A stretch of DNA of 64,000 bases, taken from the NCBI GenBank assembly GCA_016748015.1, contig JAAOMT010000479.1, positions 763,069 to 827,068 of the forward strand. Direction: 5' to 3'. Origin of the DNA: Geosiphon pyriformis. Its lineage: Eukaryota; Glomeromycota; Glomeromycetes; Archaeosporales; Geosiphonaceae. Under the pieces are notes generated by a model. That model saw nothing but the letters and a program-made list of their open reading frames with translations, did not search any database and was not told the DNA's origin. Below, piece by piece: positions 50,449 through 62,490 of this stretch. Numbering within the stretch: position 1 is the stretch's first letter; every line of letters begins with the position of its first letter. Made by a program: the position numbers and the translations under genes.

Positions 50449-51247
50449 TTTTATGCTCGGGTTTATATTTTTGAAATTGAGTTTCAATTTGTGATTGAAA
50501 TTTAAGAAATTTGATCGAGAAATCGCGTTGAAGGAAATGGAATATCTCAAATGAGAAAAAGATTATCGATTTGGGGCGAAGTAATTTTTCTCATTATTTA
50601 TAGAATTTTAAGCATTAGGATTATGAGATTTGCTCTTATGCAATAATGAAATTGATTATTCTCGGTGATGGCCAGAATCAACCGCAGAATAGCTCCTAGT
50701 CACGCACTTTTGGTCGTATGAAATTGAACTAGTGTAAATATTCAAATTCCTTCTATATTTAATATTGAGGTTCACACCAATCTCAAAAAGTGGTTAACGA
50801 TAATCTAAATTAAGGTTCAGAGTCTGTTTTATTGACCCAAACCAAGATTTATTTATTTAAAAAATATAACTGCATCTAAATTACGAAATCTTTTAATTAA
50901 CTGTTGTTTTTGATTTATGGCTTAAATCATGTTTCTTTCATGGAAATATTTGGTATCCATGATGAAAATGGAAACCGAGAAATTCCATTTTCCAAATGTG
51001 ATCCATTTTCTTGGCTTAAATATTTTCAAAGAGACTTGAAAAACTGGTAATTGTCATTAGGTTATTCAAAGAAATTATTATTTTTAATATAAAATAAATC
51101 GATGATTTATCAAACTGAAGTTTTGGGAACTTGAGTTTTTTTTCAGAAAAATTAAATATTTTAGCATGTTGAATAAAATTTTCCTATCAGAAATATGTTC
51201 TTTATAAATTTTTATCTTATATAGCAATTAGACTTCTTCAGCAAAGA
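50449..51247. other. Intergenic region between PCNA and BTB gene
   Basis: Both neighbours are on the minus strand. The 50449-50750 part is less AT-rich and is probably the PCNA promoter and 5' untranslated region. No other gene seen. Confidence 0.6.
50524..50528 (-). promoter_or_regulatory. Possible MCB-like element upstream of PCNA
   Basis: On the coding strand the sequence reads CAACGCGATT, containing the ACGCG core recognised by MBF-type factors in other fungi, which often control replication genes. A single five-base match in AT-rich DNA, so suggestive only. Confidence 0.3.
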
Positions 51248-52711
51248 TTACCCTTTCTTAGATTGAGAATTGCCGACCTTTGCGATACGAAATCGGCCAG
51301 ATGATCCCAGGGAAACGGCCGGATAAACTTTTTCGGGTAAAAAATCACATCTGCTAGGCTTATATACTTCAGTGCCGTTTAAAATAAACTTTAAAGATTT
51401 TTGGATTAAATCAACTTCGATCTTGATTTCGTCTCCTGTTCCAAACTCGAATGATTCCCGAATAGGTGCTTGGTCATGATTCCAATATTCCCCCTGAGAA
51501 CTTATGCCCCAGCTGTTTTTCTGAACGCCGAGAAACATTGAATAATTAATCATTTCCTCTGCACAGACTCCGACCCAAGCCCGTGTTTGGGGCAATGATT
51601 TATGAATTACAACCATCCATTTATAGACGATAGGACCTGATATAGGGTCACTCGTTCTTACACATTGCTGTAATTTCGGATCTTTGCGAGCTTCAACTAC
51701 GGTGTTGTCGGAGTTGAAAGTGAGAGATCGGCCGCAATTAAACGAATCCCAGGCCAACTTAATAAAAGGGGTCCCACGTCGCACTTTCTCGGCTTCCTTA
51801 GATAGAACATGGTGAGAGAAGGCTTCTATAACACGATTGGGTGGGAAAATCTCGAGCGGTTGAATAATAGCAGCTAATATTTTCATCGGAATAAAGTTAA
51901 GGTTGATGTGGCTCAGAAAAGGCTTAGCTTTTTCTATTACACTTAGATGTAATTTCTTATTTTGATCATCTTTAAGATGGTCTACCCCTGCTTTATGCGA
52001 GACCACGTCTTTATTCAAAGAGCTTAAATCTGGTAATAAGTCGCTGTATAATCTCCTAGCATCCGATGAAACTTGGTTAGCAGAAAAATTCATTACCCAA
52101 CTAAATAAAGTATATTCTTCCATCGAAAAATATTCTTCGGACTTCAGAGTATTCAAGAGAAAAACCTCTAACATTTCTGCGCTAAAATTGTTATCCTCTA
52201 TATTGCCTAAAGGTTCTTTGCCGAGGAATTCACAGAGCAATAATTGTAATCGATTTTGTTGGGTTGCATGATTTTTTTGAAGCGTCGAATCAAGCAGTTT
52301 AATTGCATCCAGCCTATCAAAATTGCCTTGATCGAGTAATTTTTCGAGGAATGTGAAAAGAATTTTTTCTAAATCTTCCAGAAGAAAATAATTCGCCGCA
52401 TCAAACGCATTAACAATATTACAAGAAGAAAGGTTGTTTTCTTCAATCTTTCCAGTATAAAGAAATTCCAAGACTATTTCCATAGATGAAGTCGACATAT
52501 CCGGGAAATTAATTTCATTTTGAGTCGTTTCCAGCATTCCATTGAAAAGAAGCCTATCAAAAACTTCGGAACGAGCTGCAAGAAGAATACGAGAAGCATG
52601 AAGATGTTGAGAAGTGGTTGTCGAATCAGAACATTTGATTTTCAAATCGCTATATCGTGGATTATTAAGTATGAATTTGAGATCATTTTCAAGGGAGCGT
52701 CCACGGGTCAT
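51248..52711 (-). CDS. BTB-BACK-SPRY domain protein
   Basis: Single-exon gene, ATG at 52711 and TAA at 51248, 487 residues. Residues about 10-115 form a BTB/POZ domain (YSDLKIKC, LHASRILLAARSEVFDRLL, MEIVLEFLYTGKIE). About 120-235 is BACK-like helical sequence (EEYTLFSWVMNF). The C-terminal 150 residues look like a SPRY/B30.2 domain (IVYKWMVVIHKS, AWVGVCAEEM, SWGISSQGEYWNH, GDEIKIEVDL, LKFILNGTEVY, VYPAVSLGSSGRFRI). BTB-BACK proteins usually bind Cullin-3 and present substrates for ubiquitination, and SPRY can be the substrate-binding part, so a CRL3 adaptor is a reasonable inference. BTB proteins of this design are abundant in Glomeromycotina. It is divergent from the next gene, sharing a 560-base upstream region. 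Confidence 0.92.
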   Translation of the reverse strand: MTRGRSLENDLKFILNNPRYSDLKIKCSDSTTTSQHLHASRILLAARSEVFDRLLFNGMLETTQNEINFPDMSTSSMEIVLEFLYTGKIEENNLSSCNIVNAFDAANYFLLEDLEKILFTFLEKLLDQGNFDRLDAIKLLDSTLQKNHATQQNRLQLLLCEFLGKEPLGNIEDNNFSAEMLEVFLLNTLKSEEYFSMEEYTLFSWVMNFSANQVSSDARRLYSDLLPDLSSLNKDVVSHKAGVDHLKDDQNKKLHLSVIEKAKPFLSHINLNFIPMKILAAIIQPLEIFPPNRVIEAFSHHVLSKEAEKVRRGTPFIKLAWDSFNCGRSLTFNSDNTVVEARKDPKLQQCVRTSDPISGPIVYKWMVVIHKSLPQTRAWVGVCAEEMINYSMFLGVQKNSWGISSQGEYWNHDQAPIRESFEFGTGDEIKIEVDLIQKSLKFILNGTEVYKPSRCDFLPEKVYPAVSLGSSGRFRIAKVGNSQSKKG

Positions 52712-53272
52712 TTTGTTAAATGTCGTTTGAAAAGCGAAATTAATTAAACGTTCACTTTAAATGGTTAAGTAATAGATGATAGCTTTTGTTAATTAGAGCT
52801 GCCCAATAATATTGAACCTCTTATCGATGATAGAAGATCGCTGTTGTACATGTAGATAACGGCGATTTGAATGAATTGTATTTTATAAAGACGCGTACTT
52901 TTCAGAACACTGGACCAGATTTGTGCAATATTGATATTGTGCTACAAAGACGAGTGTGATAAATTTTAGGAAAAAAAATTCAAATGAAGTAAATTGCTTT
53001 TAAATCAGTTTCAATGAATCATTTGAGGACGATATCATGCAGAAAATGATTGACCTTAATAACGAAGTTTCCGAGTCAAGTAAATTTTCAACTGTCATAA
53101 TAATTTGTAGTGATAAAGTTCGAATAATACTTATCCTATGACCGATCAACTTGTATTTTTTTTTAAAACTTTCCACATTTTTTTTTTGGAGACATATTTA
53201 TTCTCCAAAATTTGTCTTTTATAAAAAATAAACTGGGCCTTCTTCACGAACTTTTTTTCGTGACAAGTAAAA
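52712..53272. other. Divergent promoter region
   Basis: About 560 bases between two genes transcribed away from each other. It must hold both promoters. T-runs and a few less AT-rich blocks are present, but no recognisable site. Confidence 0.6.
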
Positions 53273-54133
53273 ATGATTCTTGATGGTTATGAGTTGGAAA
53301 TTTTGGCAGACGGAACACGCCTTCGCGAATATGAAGTGAAGGTCAAGAAAAAGGTTTGATATTAAGGAATGATTTTGGTTAAAACACATTGTATCATCGA
53401 TGATGTAGTGTCATCTTTATTGAGGATAGATGGGCACGGGAACTTCATATGTAAGATCTGGGGGTGACAAGCGAACCATAGAGTGGTATATTTTAAATCT
53501 TTCCAATTTTAAATTAAGGATTTCCACGAGCAAATATCTAAATGTACGCATTAATTCATTCATTTAAACAGTCATAAGCATATTGTTGCTGAGATTATTG
53601 ATCCCTGGGCCAGTTTCACGATCCGATATCACGCTCCAGGAGTGGATAGACATGCTCCATTAAAAATTCTTCTGATTTTTAATGGAGAAATCAGCTCATT
53701 TTATGATTCGATCATTGATGATACCAGTGTGACCCGTTCATACTTGCACGATCCTAAAGAACCATTTAACTTTGCCAATTTGAAAATCCCTGAAATGGTA
53801 GAAAGAGGTCAGGGGGCTATCACAGTATTATTTTATCGAGCGGTACATGTTCAAGAGCTGATTAACTTGCCAAAATCGCTGGTCGCTCCTTCCCCAGTTA
53901 AAAAACGAAAATCGGCGGCTGAAACTATTAATCGAGCCCCGGATGGAACCGAAATGATTACTATTCAATCATATTTGCTCGGCATCAATACGCACAAAGT
54001 GTTTGATAATGATCCTATTGCTGTTCTCCATCTTCATTTCCGATCCTCTATTTGGCTTTTCGAGCATGGCATTAAATCTCATGCGACTTCTCAGAAACTT
54101 GGGGACGAAAGCCCAATAATATTCATAGATTGA
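53273..54133 (+). CDS. DUF7918-like fungal protein
   Basis: Preferred model: exon 1 53273-53353, intron 53354-53578 (GTTTGA...TAAG), exon 2 53579-54133 (TGA), 211 residues. The N-terminus DGYELEILADGTRLREYEV and the following strand-rich core resemble fungal DUF7918 proteins, in which a short ADG..L.EY opening precedes a beta-sandwich-like region. The family match is from memory of the pattern. A basic stretch PVKKRKSA near the middle could be a nuclear signal. The acceptor is uncertain: CAG at 53570-53572 would be the stronger signal but leaves the wrong phase with this donor, and a further small exon between the two is possible. Exon 2 from 53642 onwards is secure. No catalytic motif seen; function unknown. 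Confidence 0.7.
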
Positions 54134-57100
54134 CAAAGGACTTGGTTAAGTCCAGCTTGTCTAAGGCTTTTGTGGATTTTAAGTTTTTTGTTAACTATGT
54201 GCTGAGGAAGGCTGTTTTTGATAAATAATTTTGTTATCTGGTTTTGGCAGTTTTGCAGTCTATTGTTAGTTATCATTTGCAAATGTGTTGTGTTTTGAGA
54301 AGTGTGAGTAAAAGATAGAATTCTCTTATCAAGAAGAGCTTAAAATTAAAGGCTAGTATTTCAAGGAATATTCCTAATGAGGTATTGTACTATTTTGTAT
54401 TATATAGGCTGAAAATTTTTGAACAATTGCAAGGTAAAAACAAAGTTGCTCTATTGTAAATTTTTCAAATGCTGGTGGTATTTTGGGATGACTCCTCAAG
54501 CATAGGCTTGTGAACTTACAAATTTTGGAATGGAGGCCCCTAAATCTACTCTTTCATTTGGTTATACTGAGAGTTAATTCTTTTAAGTGTTTTCTAGTTG
54601 GGATTTTTTGTTTTGGATAATATTGCTGTAAATTTTTGTTTAAGGTTTTGGGTAAGACTGTTTAAAAGTTTAAAAAAAAACTAATTAAACTTAAACATAT
54701 TGTTTAAAATTTTATTATTTTAGCTGTTAAAGTTATACTTTCAGCAAATTTATTAAATTAAGCTAATCCACTTAAGAAAATTCAAAACCCAGAAAATTAA
54801 ATAAATTTATCTATTAAAATCCAAATTTTAGCTGCTTTAAAAAATTTACAAACACCAGAAAATCAAATTATTAAACATAAAAAATTTATAAAACAAAAAA
54901 ACAATATACTAATATAAATTAATAATATTAAGAAAATAATAGTTACTAATAACTAAAATATTAATTTTATAATACAAGTAATCTTATATTTTTTTAAAAA
55001 TATTGTTAATTTATAATTTTAAAGTTTAATTAACAAGTTAACAAATATTGTTATTTTTATTAATAATAATATTTAATTACAAAATTAATTTAATATTATT
55101 AAAAAAAGAAAAAAAATTAGTTTTTAATTATTTTAATTATAATTTAAAACAGATTTAAGTAATTCAATTTATTTATTATACAATATTATAAATTTTAAAC
55201 CAATTTAATAAAGATTTAAAAAGGTAATTTTTTTAATAAATATGTTTACAACATCTTAATAATCTATAAAAAACTATTATATTAACACAAAATTTTGAAT
55301 TTGTAAACAGAAAACTAATAATATTCAAATTATAAACTTAATTATAAATATATTTAAAAAAATCAAAAAACAAATATAATTAAATATTTATTTTATATTA
55401 AAGTTTAATTTATATTGTTTTTTATTTGTTTAATATGTAAAGTCTAATTATTATTTAATACAATATAATTATGAAAAATCTTAAATTAAGTATAAATTAT
55501 GTGTTTTTTATATGTAATTAAACACATAAGTTTAATTAAAGCTAAACTATATTAAATTTAATAAAAAACTAATATTATATATATAAATATTATTAAAATA
55601 CTATTATTTTTAACTATTTTACTTAATTATTTGGCAATATTATTTGTATTATTTTTAATTTTAGAAGATTAAAGCTTCTACAAAGTTATTATTTTATTAA
55701 AAATATTATTAATAATCAAAATATTATAAAAATTTATGTTTTTATAATTATTAATATTATATTTAAACTTATCAATTTTTTATACAATCTACTTAATTTT
55801 TAGTAAAAGTATAAATATTCTTTTTGATTATCATACAATTATTTTTTAATTCAATATATAAAACAAAAAAAACATTAAGTAATTTAATAATTAAAGTACT
55901 TAAGATATTAATATATTTAATGATAGATTTAATCAATAAAACCACAGCAGTTAATTTAAATTCTAAAAAGAACAACCAAAAATTAAACAAAAGATTTTTA
56001 ATAGCAATAATAACAAAACAACTAAAAATACAGTAATAAAAAAAATTAGCAAATTAAAAATTTTTATATATAACTTAATATTAATAAATTAAGAATTAAA
56101 AACTTTAAAACTATTAACAAACTTAAAAAAAAAAAAATCTTATAATTTATAGTCAAATAATCTAAATTTTGATATTTAAAATAAGATTAATTGCTAAAAA
56201 TTCTTTATCAAATTCAATATTTTTTTACAGTACTGAATTTTTTAATTCTAGTTTTTAAGTTTTTCTTAATATCATAAATAATAATAATATATTATAATTA
56301 TTAAATAAAATTAATAAAATAGAAAAAAAAAATATAATTATCAATTTAAGAAATAAAATTATTAATTTTAAAAAAAGTACAATCAGAAAAAAATTGACCA
56401 ACTTGGTTTTAAACATATTACAAAAAATAATAATCTTTTTTAATTAACAAAAAAAAATTCTAATACTATTTTTACTTAGTAAAACTAATTAGTAAGCAAG
56501 AATAATAATAATAATATATTGTCAAATGCTAATAGACTTTAAAAGAATTTGAAAATTTTTATTAAAAACATCAAAACTATATTAATATTAACAGTAAATA
56601 CATTTAAAAATATATTATACAGAATTAAAAAAACTCAAAAACTATTAAAGATTTAGCACTTTTAAAAATAAAAAAGAGAATAAAACTAGCAAGTCCAGCT
56701 TAAAATACAGTATTTAAAAAGCTTAAAAAGCAAACTTTATACAAAAAAGTTTTATTAATTAATATTAATATAAATATTACTAATTAAATTAAATCAATTA
56801 TTATTATTAAGTATGATTAATATTAAAATTCATTTGCAAAATAAAAAGTACATAAATACAATTAACATATAACTTAAAAACTAATAAACATGTTTTTAAA
56901 ATTTAAGATATTTTGAATAAAGTTTTTACTGTTAATTGTTTTCTAAAACAAATTATTTATTGTTATTATTGATGCTTATACTAAAGTTTTAATTAATAAA
57001 AGATTAATTAAGATATTTAAAGTATATAAGTTAATTGTAAAAATAAACAATAAATGTTTTTTGTAATTATTAAAAAAATTTCAATAAAGATGATTTTAAA

Positions 57101-57289
57101 AATAGTGTAAATTTTAATCGTGTTTTGATATAAGTTTTTATAATGCTTTAAATAATATTTTATGCATTAAAAAATCTACATAATGCAATTTAGAAAAGTT
57201 AAAAAAGTTATTAAATTTATTTAATTAGTAAAAGTTTATTTAAAGTGATTGTTAAATAAGAAATTTTGCATATAATCAATTTTTTTGAT
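54134..57289. other. Degenerate AT-rich region with strand-biased composition
   Basis: From 54134 to about 54700 the + strand is rich in T and G and poor in C. From about 54700 to 57230 it is A-rich, and G is rarer than C. No intact gene. The pattern suggests old repeats altered by strand-dependent C-to-T change, but no element could be identified. Confidence 0.5.
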
Positions 57290-57731
57290 ACGAAATATCG
57301 TCTCTATCAGCACAGTAGACGATTCCACCTCATCGCACTTTACTGTTATAAGCTTTTTTCTCTCAGCAACTAGCAAAAGGCCGTGTAAAGTCCTCATAGC
57401 GTATGTATGGAAACCAGCCGTTTTTCGGCTCGTCGTTCCCGATTTCAGATGCGAATCTTGATGCCATACTGCTGTCGTATTTTCCCAATCGATTCCCATG
57501 CATTGTTACCATGTCGAGCCTCTTGTGCGCCTGGTTCACCCCCTTCTCCGTACACATTTGAGCGTGTCATAAATGCTACAAACGTACTGCTTAGCGATGT
57601 GCGAAATTGGTACACCGAAAGCGTTGACTAAAATTTTTCTCGAGAGATTGTGACGTAGGGCTCTATCACAAGTGCCAGATTCCCCAGCCAACCTATCTGC
57701 CTTGTCATTGCCCACATCTCCTAAGTAGTTT
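57290..57731 (-). mobile_element. Fragment of a LINE-type retroelement (RNase H region), decayed
   Basis: A block of clearly higher GC than its surroundings. On the minus strand, from about 57723, it reads GDVGNDKADRLAGESGT, the conserved G..GN..AD.LA end of a retroelement-type RNase H domain, and continues open to a stop near 57552. Downstream minus-strand sequence is open only in shifting frames (for example MGIDWENTTAVWHQDS around 57499), so the copy is broken. Neither the reverse transcriptase nor the element ends are present. The fragment abuts the kinase pseudogene at 57803. Confidence 0.6.
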
Positions 57732-57802
57732 GTATTTGAATTTGTAACTTATTTAACCCTTTTATTTAAAATTAAAAATTAAAAACAATATTTATTCCTT
57801 GT

Positions 57803-58510
57803 TTGTACATTTACTTAGCCCAAAGTATCCAATAAGTACACTAATATTATCAATTTGTAAAATGTTTCCTGCATGTAGATTACAATAAACTATACCAGCA
57901 GAATGTATAGATCTAAGCTTACTAGCAATATTAAATCCTATATATAATTTATTTTTCCAAGTAATAGAATGAAAATTTGATGATAAATATCCTCACTCAT
58001 CTCCATGTTTGGCAAGATATATCACAAAACCGTAATTGAGTGTTTTAGGATTTTGCATAAAATCTATTATTAAAGAGATATATGTGATGTTCCTATTATC
58101 ATTCTAATAACTCTTTGTACATTAATCTATTCAAAAGTAAAAATATAAGTGAATAAATAAATTTGAATTTGAGATTATAATTTTAATTACCTCATAAAAG
58201 AATTCTTCATTGTTGTGTTGCAATCTGTGCATGAATTTAATTGCAATTTCACCTTTTCTAAAGTAATCCATTTTACCATTATGCACCTACTCATGTTGCT
58301 TTATATATAGAACCAAACCCTCAAGCGCCAATCTTAGACATGTTTTTCAAAAACTCTCATGGAATCCATTCGTGATCATATAATTCATCCTTTTTATTTC
58401 ATTATTAGCCAAATATTTCTGATTTTTTATTATTTCGCCAATTATTTTGTTGCCACTTGAGAAATATTTATAAAGTCTTCAAAAAATAGGCATTTACAAG
58501 CCTTGCAGTC
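57803..58510 (-). pseudogene. Protein kinase pseudogene, 5' part
   Basis: Reading the minus strand from about 58510, pieces of a protein kinase appear in order: a Cys-rich lead (CKACKCLFFEDFINIS), then after a frame change SGNKIIGEIIKNQKYLA, then EWIP and a Gly-rich loop KIGA*GFGSIYKAT, then the VAIK equivalent EIAIKFMHRLQHNNEEFFYE, the catalytic-loop remnant IHSAGIVYCNLHAGNIL (HRD replaced by YCN), and GYFGLSK in place of DFG. Several in-frame TGA and TAA codons interrupt it, some where Trp or Gln would be expected. The sequence ends just after the DFG region, so the C-lobe is missing. It resembles the large kinase families of Glomeromycotina. It cannot produce an active kinase. Confidence 0.75.
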
Positions 58511-61500
58511 ATTCTATTTATTCTTGATGCTTGAAAGTTTTGTCAAGTTTTCTCTGAACTTTGATTTTCAGAGAGTTTTACACATAATGACATATTCAAA
58601 AGGGGATTTGTATTCATTCTAAATAAAAAAACCATGCCATGTACTCACCCAATGGGTCATCTTGAGTGTCTTGATACTGATTATGCTGTCTGAAAGACTT
58701 GAATAGTAGGCAGCTTGAAAATCCCTACCATGTTATGCATGACTCATCTTAAAAATTTGACATCAGACAAGCTTAGAGATTATCAGCATTCTAATACTTA
58801 TCATTTTTTAAGTAAATAAATATATGTTCTCTTTGAGTTCAAGAAAATAATAGAGAATAAATCACCTTTGTTCGCCAAATGCTAACCTCAAAAGTCTTTG
58901 TTATTTTCACTGTACCATACTCATAGTATTTATTAATTATTACTAAAATTAGCTTGAAAAACAAAAACTTGCTTTTGTAATTCATTGAATAAATAATTGT
59001 TAAAAAATAATTAAGATTTCTCTTTATCAAAATTATTTTGTTCTTAAATTTTTTTAACTCTGCTTCTTGCTTCAATTTGCAATAATATACTTAAAATAAT
59101 TTCAGTTTGAAAACTAAGCTGTAAAAATAAATTGCAATATATCGACATTACTTTACATAATATTATAATTTATTAATAATTATATAAACAATTTTTTTAA
59201 TTGCATTGTTCTCTTCTTATCACGTATCTAATGATCATTTTTTTGAAAAAGAATTAAAAAAGAAAAATGCATTTATTGGCATTTTATTTAATAAATCAAC
59301 GTGCTACCCATCCTATCGCTTTTTTAATCAATTACACAACGAGATATACATAATAAAAGCTTTCCTAACTATAATTTGTTATAATTGATGGCATATTGTG
59401 CATTTAAGTAAAATATTTTCGATCTTATCTTATTATACGATGCATCAAAACCTTCGAAATATATAAATAAGAAGATGTAAGATAAAATATGGATGCTATA
59501 AATACTATATCTCAAATTTATTTCAGGAAACAACTTATCAAGGTTGTATTTTCAATGGCCAAGTAAAAAAATACATCTTACAAGCAACATTTGTATTTAA
59601 ATTTATTTGTTCATTGGAGTCAGCCTTCAACAACAACATCAAGGAATTTAAGTATCACTCTTAAACTATTTGATATTCTGAGAGCATTATTAAAAGACTT
59701 TACTTGATTCATAGATGCAATACTATTGATGTAATTGAGTGTAAAACCTAAAACATTATTGAAGTTTTGTAGTTTTATTTTTTCAATAAAAAAATTTACT
59801 TATAGAAAATAAAAATAGAAGAGAGAAAATTTGAAAATACCAAATCAAGTTCACTTATGATAGTATTTTTGCTGAAATTTCACCAAAATTAGTTGCATGT
59901 AATCTGTAATCGGTATTAACGGAAATATATATGAAAATTCGAGGTTAAAATTCAAAACCTCATACTTGTAAGCCTTTTATTTATCTGTCTGATCTTATGC
60001 TAAAATTATACTTGTATTTCTAACTTTCTTTGTATAACGTTTGCATTCCGCTTAATGTTTAAAAACTTGAAAGAAACTTGCTAATAGGAATTTTAATAGA
60101 GAATTTATCAAAGTCTGTCATATTTTTAAAATCCGATTTTTTTCAAAAATTTCCTTTTGATCTTTATCATTATATAAAAATGTGATATTCTGTTAGAAGT
60201 ATAACAGAACCGTTATCATTTATCCTTGGACTAGCTGTAAGCCATGTTGTCTCATATGGATGACCACAGTTTATGCAAATTCTGTGGCGATAATATAACC
60301 ACACGTTTCAATATCTATAATTTTAGAATGAATTTATTTATTATATTTAAATCAAATATTTAAAAAAATATTCCCCTTATTTTTTCTTTGAAAAAACCAA
60401 AGTTTTTCTTAAAATCCTTTACTTTTAGAAACTTACCACATTCTGTTGAGCACAAAATATAAAAAATTTTCTTTATTTAATATTGTAATACTTTCTTTAA
60501 GCTTAATAATCTTGATCTATTCCCTGTCAAAAATGCATACATTTCAAAGGTAAAAGAAAAAATAATAACCTTTGTTTATTTTTGACATAATTATCGGTAA
60601 AGTTTAGGCTATGAGATTATCTTTGTTAATATTATCAAATCCTGGAATCTTATAAAGCAACTTAATAAATTTCCCTAACTCAAAAAAAAACTTACTTTCA
60701 TTGCATTGTCCTAAATCATCTATCATTATTTTAATTCATAAAACTCCAAACTGAGTTAAAATCTACATGGACAAGTTTCCCGGTGCTCATTTTCTGGATT
60801 AGTCAAATATTAAGATTTGCATTTTTCTTGTGGTAATTCAAAGAGATAAAAGCAATTTGGCGAAAATACTGTTGATCTTTGCGTATAAATAAAATCATTT
60901 GAATAATTTAAAGAATATCAAAATAGTATGAAATGTAGAACCAGTGACCGCTATTACTCTCTAGTAGCATTTCAAATCTAACTTTGAATACACAAAGAAT
61001 TCGAATGAAAGCAATGCACCTAACAAACGCAAATAGTAACTTTTTTTTAGATATTTAAATTTTAATTATTTGCTGTTTGCTCTAGTTGTGATCATAAAAA
61101 TATAAAAGAAAAAAAGACTTTTTAACTTTTATCTATTCATTTTTTATTAATTATTTTAAATTATTTTTTAACAATCAAATTTTTTAAAAAGATATATAAT
61201 TGTAATTTTAAAACTAATTATATTAATTAAATATTTTACATATTTAATTTACTTTTTTTCAAAAAATTTTATTATTATATAATAATATTTTTTTGTTATT
61301 TTTTAACTTTTATTTTAACTTATAACAATATATTAATAAAATTTGGTTAAAAACATTATTTAATATTATTAATTATTTGTTAAAAAAACAAATATTAAAT
61401 TAATTATTATCAAAAATTAAAATTTATTATTTTTAATTAATTTATTAATTAATGCTTATAATATATTTTAATTAAATTTGATAATAAATAAATTTGTAAT

Positions 61501-61962
61501 AATTTGTTTAAATAATATGTTGATATTTTAAAAATCAAAAAATACAATTATTACGTATAATTGGTATTGAAAAAACTTAGTTAAATTAAATTTTATGTAA
61601 AATTAAAAAATGTGAATTTAATTAAAAAATTTCAAAGTAACTGGTTATTTGCAATAATTTACTCTAGTTTTCTTACACACTTAAATACTGATTAACTGTT
61701 TTTAAAATAAAATTAATAAAAAATTATTCAGTATTTATTTAATATATTAATACAAAACCATTCTCAATAACAATAAGTTTTAAAATTATAAACTTATGAT
61801 AAAATCAATTAATAATAGTATGTATACATATAATTTAACTTTTACTGTAATATCAGCAAAATTAAGCATCGATCTTATCACTATAAAATAGTTTTTCTAA
61901 AGGATAAGTAAGTATACTATAATAAATTTATTAAAAATATTCTTTTTCTATTTATAAAATAA
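58511..61962. other. Intergenic region, no gene supported
   Basis: 58511-58800 may contain more gene or repeat relic, since composition is less AT-rich, but I could not assign it. 58800-61120 is AT-rich with scattered less AT-rich pieces and only short frames. 61120 onward is nearly pure A/T. Confidence 0.5.
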
Positions 61963-62490
61963 TTATGACAAACTATTTATTAAACACTTAACAGACTTTT
62001 TATTATCTTATGTAACAAGTTTTTATTAAATACTTAAAAGATCTTTTATTATTTAAAGTTTGTTGAAAACATTTCTCTTTTATTCATAAAGAGATCATAA
62101 CAAGATTTTTGTTAAAGACTTAATAAATTTTTTATTATCTAATATATTACAAAAAGATTTGTAAGAAACATTTTTTTTATTTATAAAAAAACTATAATAA
62201 ACTTTTTATTAAATACTTAACAGATCTTTTGTTAGCTTATATGTTGTAAGAAATTTATTAAAAACATTTTTCTTTTATAAATAAAAAAACTATAGCAAAA
62301 TATTTGTTAAACACCTGATAAATTTCCTGTTATTTAATATGTCACAAAAAAATTTGTTTAAAACATTTCTTTTTTATTTATAAAAAACCATAACAAAGTT
62401 TTTATTAGATATTTAATAGACTTTATATTATCTGGTATATTACAAACAATATTTTTCTTAAAAAAAAATTTTTTTTTATAAATTAAAATT
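61963..62490. repeat. Degenerate tandem array, unit about 98 bases
   Basis: A unit recurs with anchors TATGACAAAC (about 61964), CATAACAAG (about 62095), TATAATAAAC (about 62193), TATAGCAAAA (about 62291) and CATAACAAAG (about 62390). The last intervals are about 98-99 bases; the first is longer because of an extra partial copy. Each unit has the order TTTTTATTAAATACTTAA, then GATCTTTTATTATCT, then TTAAAACATTTCTTTT and a T/A-rich end. Copies differ by many substitutions. No coding content. Confidence 0.75.

Noticed and set aside
58839-59388. Frames right of the kinase pseudogene
   Set aside because: Short, Lys/Ile/Phe-rich and featureless; treated as chance.
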